Source: Wenyingzhuangia sp039768865 (GTDB taxonomy: Bacteria; Bacteroidota; Bacteroidia; Flavobacteriales; Flavobacteriaceae). Taken from it: DNA of 35,388 bases. Under the pieces are notes generated by a model that was not told the DNA's origin, made no database searches, and saw only the letters and a list, made by a program, of their open reading frames with translations. Shown here piece after piece: positions 32,835 to 35,388 of this stretch. Each line of letters begins with the position of its first letter. Positions within the stretch are counted from its first letter, which is position 1. The stretch is from the NCBI RefSeq assembly GCF_039768865.1, contig NZ_JBDMZQ010000042.1; one strand, 5' to 3'. A program made the position numbers and the translations under genes.

Positions 32835-33824
32835 TTATAATTCAATCAATGTTTTTAAACTTTGTTTTGCTTTCCCTCCCAATAAAGAATCTTTTGCTAG
32901 AGCAAACGACTCTTTGAATGATTTTTTATCATCAAAAGTCATCAAAGCATAAGCCGCGTTTGTCAACACTACATCATTCTGAGCTTCGCTTCCATTTCCA
33001 TCTATAATACTTGTAAAAATCTTAGCTGCTTCTGGAACACTATCCCCTCCAAAAATTGCAGTGGGATTGATAGAATTAATACCTATTTCTTGTGGTTTCA
33101 CTACTCTTTCTAACGCCTTAGTATAAATTTTAAAATCTCCTGTTAAAGAAATTTCATCATATCCGTCTAAGGCATGAACAACTGTAAAATTATCAGTGTT
33201 TTTCGTCAGTATTTCTCTATATAATCTACCCACATACAAGTCAAAAACTCCTACCATTTGATTCCTTGGTGTGCTTGGATTAACCAAAGGACCTAACATG
33301 TTGAAAAAAGTTTTCATTCCTAATTCTTTCCTCACTGGACCAACTGCAGCCATGGCTGGATGAAACAAAGGGGCGTGCAAGAAACAAATATTGGATTTGT
33401 CTATCTGATGTTTTAAAACACTTTCATCATTCGTAAACTTATACCCTAAATACTCTAACATATTTGACGAACCTGAAGCCGAAGAAACTCCATAGTTTCC
33501 ATGCTTAGCTACTTTATTTCCAGTACCTGCTACAACAAAAGATGTCAATGTAGAAATGTTAAATGTATTTTTTCCATCACCCCCAGTACCGCACAAGTCA
33601 ATGGTATTGAAGTCCGACAAATCTATTTTAATGGCCAACGACATCAAAGCCTCTCTAAAACCAGAAAGCTCATCCACGGTGATAGGCCTCATCATAAATA
33701 CAGTCAAAAATGCAGCAATTTGTGAGTTATTAAACTCTTTATTGGCAATTCTAATTAAAATTTCTCTCGCTTCTAGCTGACTTAACTTCTCGTATTCGAA
33801 GAGTCTTGATAGTAATTCTTTCAT
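32835..33824 (-). CDS. trpD: Anthranilate phosphoribosyltransferase
   Basis: 329 residues. It transfers the phosphoribosyl group of PRPP to anthranilate. The PRPP-binding GTGGDG (79-84) is followed by NTFNISTLTSFVVAGTG, then KHGNYGVSSASGSSN from 107 (anthranilate site). The magnesium-binding VHALDGYDEISLTG segment is present near 215-228. It is a separate polypeptide from TrpG, not the fused TrpGD of E. coli. ATG at 33824, 42 bases after the trpG stop. Confidence 0.95.
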   Translation of the reverse strand: MKELLSRLFEYEKLSQLEAREILIRIANKEFNNSQIAAFLTVFMMRPITVDELSGFREALMSLAIKIDLSDFNTIDLCGTGGDGKNTFNISTLTSFVVAGTGNKVAKHGNYGVSSASGSSNMLEYLGYKFTNDESVLKHQIDKSNICFLHAPLFHPAMAAVGPVRKELGMKTFFNMLGPLVNPSTPRNQMVGVFDLYVGRLYREILTKNTDNFTVVHALDGYDEISLTGDFKIYTKALERVVKPQEIGINSINPTAIFGGDSVPEAAKIFTSIIDGNGSEAQNDVVLTNAAYALMTFDDKKSFKESFALAKDSLLGGKAKQSLKTLIEL

Positions 33825-33866
33825 ATTATTACTCTATTAATCGTTGATGATTTATCCACCCAACTA

Positions 33867-34457
33867 TTACTGATCCATTTCTCTTTTTACATTTTTTATA
33901 AACGCTCTCACCATCGCCTCACCATCAGGAGTTAATATTGACTCTGGGTGAAATTGAACAGCACTTATATTATATTTTTCGTGCTCAACAGCCATTACTC
34001 CTCCATCTTCATCTACGCATGTAATCTTTAATTCTTTTGGCATTTTATCCTGGTTTGCAATCCAAGAATGATAGCGTGCAGCATTAAAAGTCTGTGGCAA
34101 TTGTTTGAAAATAATTGCGTTATTGTCTACTACTTTCATTTCTGTTGCCACGCCGTGAAACACATCATCCATATTGATAATTTCTCCTCCAAAAACTTCT
34201 GTAATTGCTTGTAGACCTAAGCAGACCCCAAAAATAGGCTTCTTACCTGCATACCTAGCTACAACCTCTTTTAGAATTCCTGCCTCGTCAGGAATTCCTG
34301 GTCCTGGAGACAACATAATAAGATCATAAGTCCCTACTAGGTCTAATGGAATTTCATCATTTCTAAACACATCTGGTATTTCTCCAGTAATCTCCTCAAC
34401 CATATGAACCAAATTATAGGTAAAAGAATCGTAGTTATCTAATATTAAAATTTTCAT
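33867..34457 (-). CDS. trpG: Anthranilate synthase component II (glutamine amidotransferase)
   Basis: 196 residues, class I glutamine amidotransferase supplying ammonia to TrpE. The catalytic triad is visible: Cys79 in FGVCLGLQA, and His170 and Glu172 in QFHPES. LSPGPGIP (49-56) forms the oxyanion strand region. The ATG gives the family start MKILILDNYDSFTYNLV. In some bacteria the same protein also serves p-aminobenzoate synthesis (PabA), but the location between trpE and trpD points to tryptophan. A 76-base spacer with an inverted repeat separates it from trpE. Confidence 0.95.
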   Translation of the reverse strand: MKILILDNYDSFTYNLVHMVEEITGEIPDVFRNDEIPLDLVGTYDLIMLSPGPGIPDEAGILKEVVARYAGKKPIFGVCLGLQAITEVFGGEIINMDDVFHGVATEMKVVDNNAIIFKQLPQTFNAARYHSWIANQDKMPKELKITCVDEDGGVMAVEHEKYNISAVQFHPESILTPDGEAMVRAFIKNVKREMDQ

Positions 34458-34465
34458 ACTTATTT

Positions 34466-34526
34466 GTATTTGGTAAATAGTAGTTCATAACCCAATACTC
34501 TCCATCAGAGACGAACTACCAAATAC
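34466..34526. repeat. Intercistronic inverted repeat between trpE and trpG
   Basis: GTATTTGGTA (34466-34475) pairs perfectly with TACCAAATAC (34517-34526), and GTTC (34483-34486) with GAAC (34513-34516), giving a 14-bp stem with one 7-base bulge and a 26-base loop. It fills most of the 76-base spacer. There is no U-run. It could be an mRNA processing or stability element; function is not shown. Confidence 0.45.
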
Positions 34527-34533
34527 GTTGTAA

Positions 34534-35388
34534 CTATATTTTCTCTGCCAACACCAAAGCTTTCTTTAATGCCGCTAACTTATTGTTTACTTCTTGCAAT
34601 TCTCCCTCTTCCGTAGAACCTGTTACAATTCCTGCTCCAGCTTGATAATATAAAGTGTTATTTTTACTCACAAAAGAACGAATACCGATGGCTAAGTTTA
34701 CCTCACCAGTCAATCCAATGACTCCTACTGCTCCGCCATAAAAACCCCTACTCTGCGTTTCATATTTGTCTATCAATTGCATGGCCTTATATTTTGGCGC
34801 TCCACTTAGTGTTCCTGCTGGAAAAGTATCTCCTACAATTTTTAATGGACTCCCTTTTATTTTACCCTCTACAGTAGAAACTAAGTGAATTACATGACTA
34901 AAATATTGAACTTCTTTAAATACCTCTACCGTCACTTGATCTGCATGTTTACTTAAATCGTTACGAGCCAAATCTACTAACATTACATGTTCTGCTGTTT
35001 CTTTTTTATCCTTAGATAATTTTTCTCCTAAAGCATGATCTTCCTTTATACTTCCAGTTCTTCGAAAAGTTCCTGCAATAGGATTGATTGTTGCTTTTCC
35101 TTTTTGAACTTTTATTTGGGCTTCGGGAGAAGAGCCCATCAGGCGAAAATTTCCGTAGTCAAAATAAAACAAATAAGGGGAAGGGTTGATGGAACGTAAT
35201 GCTCTGTACAAATTAAAATCATCCCCCTTGTACTTTTGCTGAAATTGTCTAGACAGTACAATCTGAAACACATCTCCTCGTTTACAATGTGCTTTCCCTT
35301 TTCTTACATATTCTTTGAATTCTTCATCTGTACAGCTAGAAGTCTCACCAGCACTATCATATGAAAAACCTTGTGTTTGATAGGTCGG
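34534..35388 (-). CDS. trpE: Anthranilate synthase component I (5' truncated by window end)
   Basis: The frame stays open to the last base of the window, so the N-terminal part, including the tryptophan-feedback site, is outside. The visible 284 residues form the chorismate-binding domain, which makes anthranilate from chorismate with ammonia from TrpG. Visible: CKRGDVFQIVLSRQF, PYLFYFDYG, the NPIAGTFRRTGS segment, LVDLARNDLSKHA (magnesium site), TLSGAPKYKAMQLID, and the C-terminal GAGIVTGSTEEGE. A GTG at 35269-35271 is an internal Val codon, not a start. As the first gene of trpEGDCFBA its promoter and any leader control are beyond the window. PabB is a related alternative but the neighbours argue for TrpE. 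Confidence 0.94.
   Translation of the reverse strand, partial: PTYQTQGFSYDSAGETSSCTDEEFKEYVRKGKAHCKRGDVFQIVLSRQFQQKYKGDDFNLYRALRSINPSPYLFYFDYGNFRLMGSSPEAQIKVQKGKATINPIAGTFRRTGSIKEDHALGEKLSKDKKETAEHVMLVDLARNDLSKHADQVTVEVFKEVQYFSHVIHLVSTVEGKIKGSPLKIVGDTFPAGTLSGAPKYKAMQLIDKYETQSRGFYGGAVGVIGLTGEVNLAIGIRSFVSKNNTLYYQAGAGIVTGSTEEGELQEVNNKLAALKKALVLAEKI

Noticed and set aside
35269..35271. GTG as a possible start of trpE
   Set aside because: The frame is open to the window end and the preceding residues match the anthranilate synthase I family, so this is an internal codon.
1..35388. Search for mobile elements, CRISPR arrays, toxin-antitoxin or defence genes, tRNAs and rRNAs
   Set aside because: No transposase, integrase, repeat-spacer array, RNA gene or defence-type protein could be seen; gene content and order look like ordinary flavobacterial core genome.

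Overview
This window is a stretch of core chromosome from a member of the Bacteroidota, most likely a (marine) Flavobacteriaceae. The evidence is low GC; a gliding-motility gene pair (gldF-gldG) next to dnaN; promoters of the Bacteroidota type (TAnnTTTG at -7); a complete trpEGDCFBA order; an atpD-atpC pair without the other ATP synthase genes; and protein N-termini and lengths typical of flavobacteria. I see no insertion sequence, prophage, CRISPR array, tRNA or rRNA. The first and last genes (a PiT phosphate transporter and trpE) are cut by the window ends.

Layout. 1-624: 3' end of a phosphate transporter (+), closed by a bidirectional terminator shared with a minus-strand pair, fatty acid desaturase then PLP aminotransferase (3001-697). 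3167-4501: rsmG and an outer-membrane beta-barrel protein (+), meeting head-on rpoN and a PAP2-like membrane protein (6552-4496, -). 6875-8926: purC and phoH (-). 8989-12176: a DUF62-type SAM hydroxide adenosyltransferase homologue overlapping gldF and gldG (+). 12286-16320: dnaN, then an AcpH-like gene, an AI-2E-family permease and a THUMP-like methyltransferase (+). 16315-19354: bioF-bioD-bioA operon (-). 19418-21296: atpD-atpC (-). 21474-24248: orphan TonB-dependent receptor (-). 24381-29278: ribF, serS, a small unknown membrane or exported protein, a SulP anion transporter and a beta-carbonic anhydrase (+). 29328-35388: tryptophan operon (-).

Functional groups. The biotin operon takes pimeloyl-thioester to dethiobiotin. 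The trp operon covers chorismate to tryptophan. SulP plus carbonic anhydrase form a plausible bicarbonate uptake and interconversion unit. GldF and GldG are the membrane and periplasmic parts of an ABC-type complex needed for gliding in Flavobacterium. The remaining genes are housekeeping: rRNA methylation, purine synthesis, replication clamp, flavin cofactors and seryl-tRNA charging.

No clearly new multi-gene system is visible. The points most worth a second look are: a DUF62 enzyme in which two of the three family triad positions appear substituted; a degenerate PAP2-like protein coupled to rpoN; a small HTPPPEL-tailed protein upstream of the bicarbonate genes; two convergent gene pairs with back-to-back stop codons; promoters so close to the start codon that leaderless mRNAs are likely (rsmG, bioF); obligatory TTG starts (ribF, THUMP-like methyltransferase); and several long perfect hairpins.
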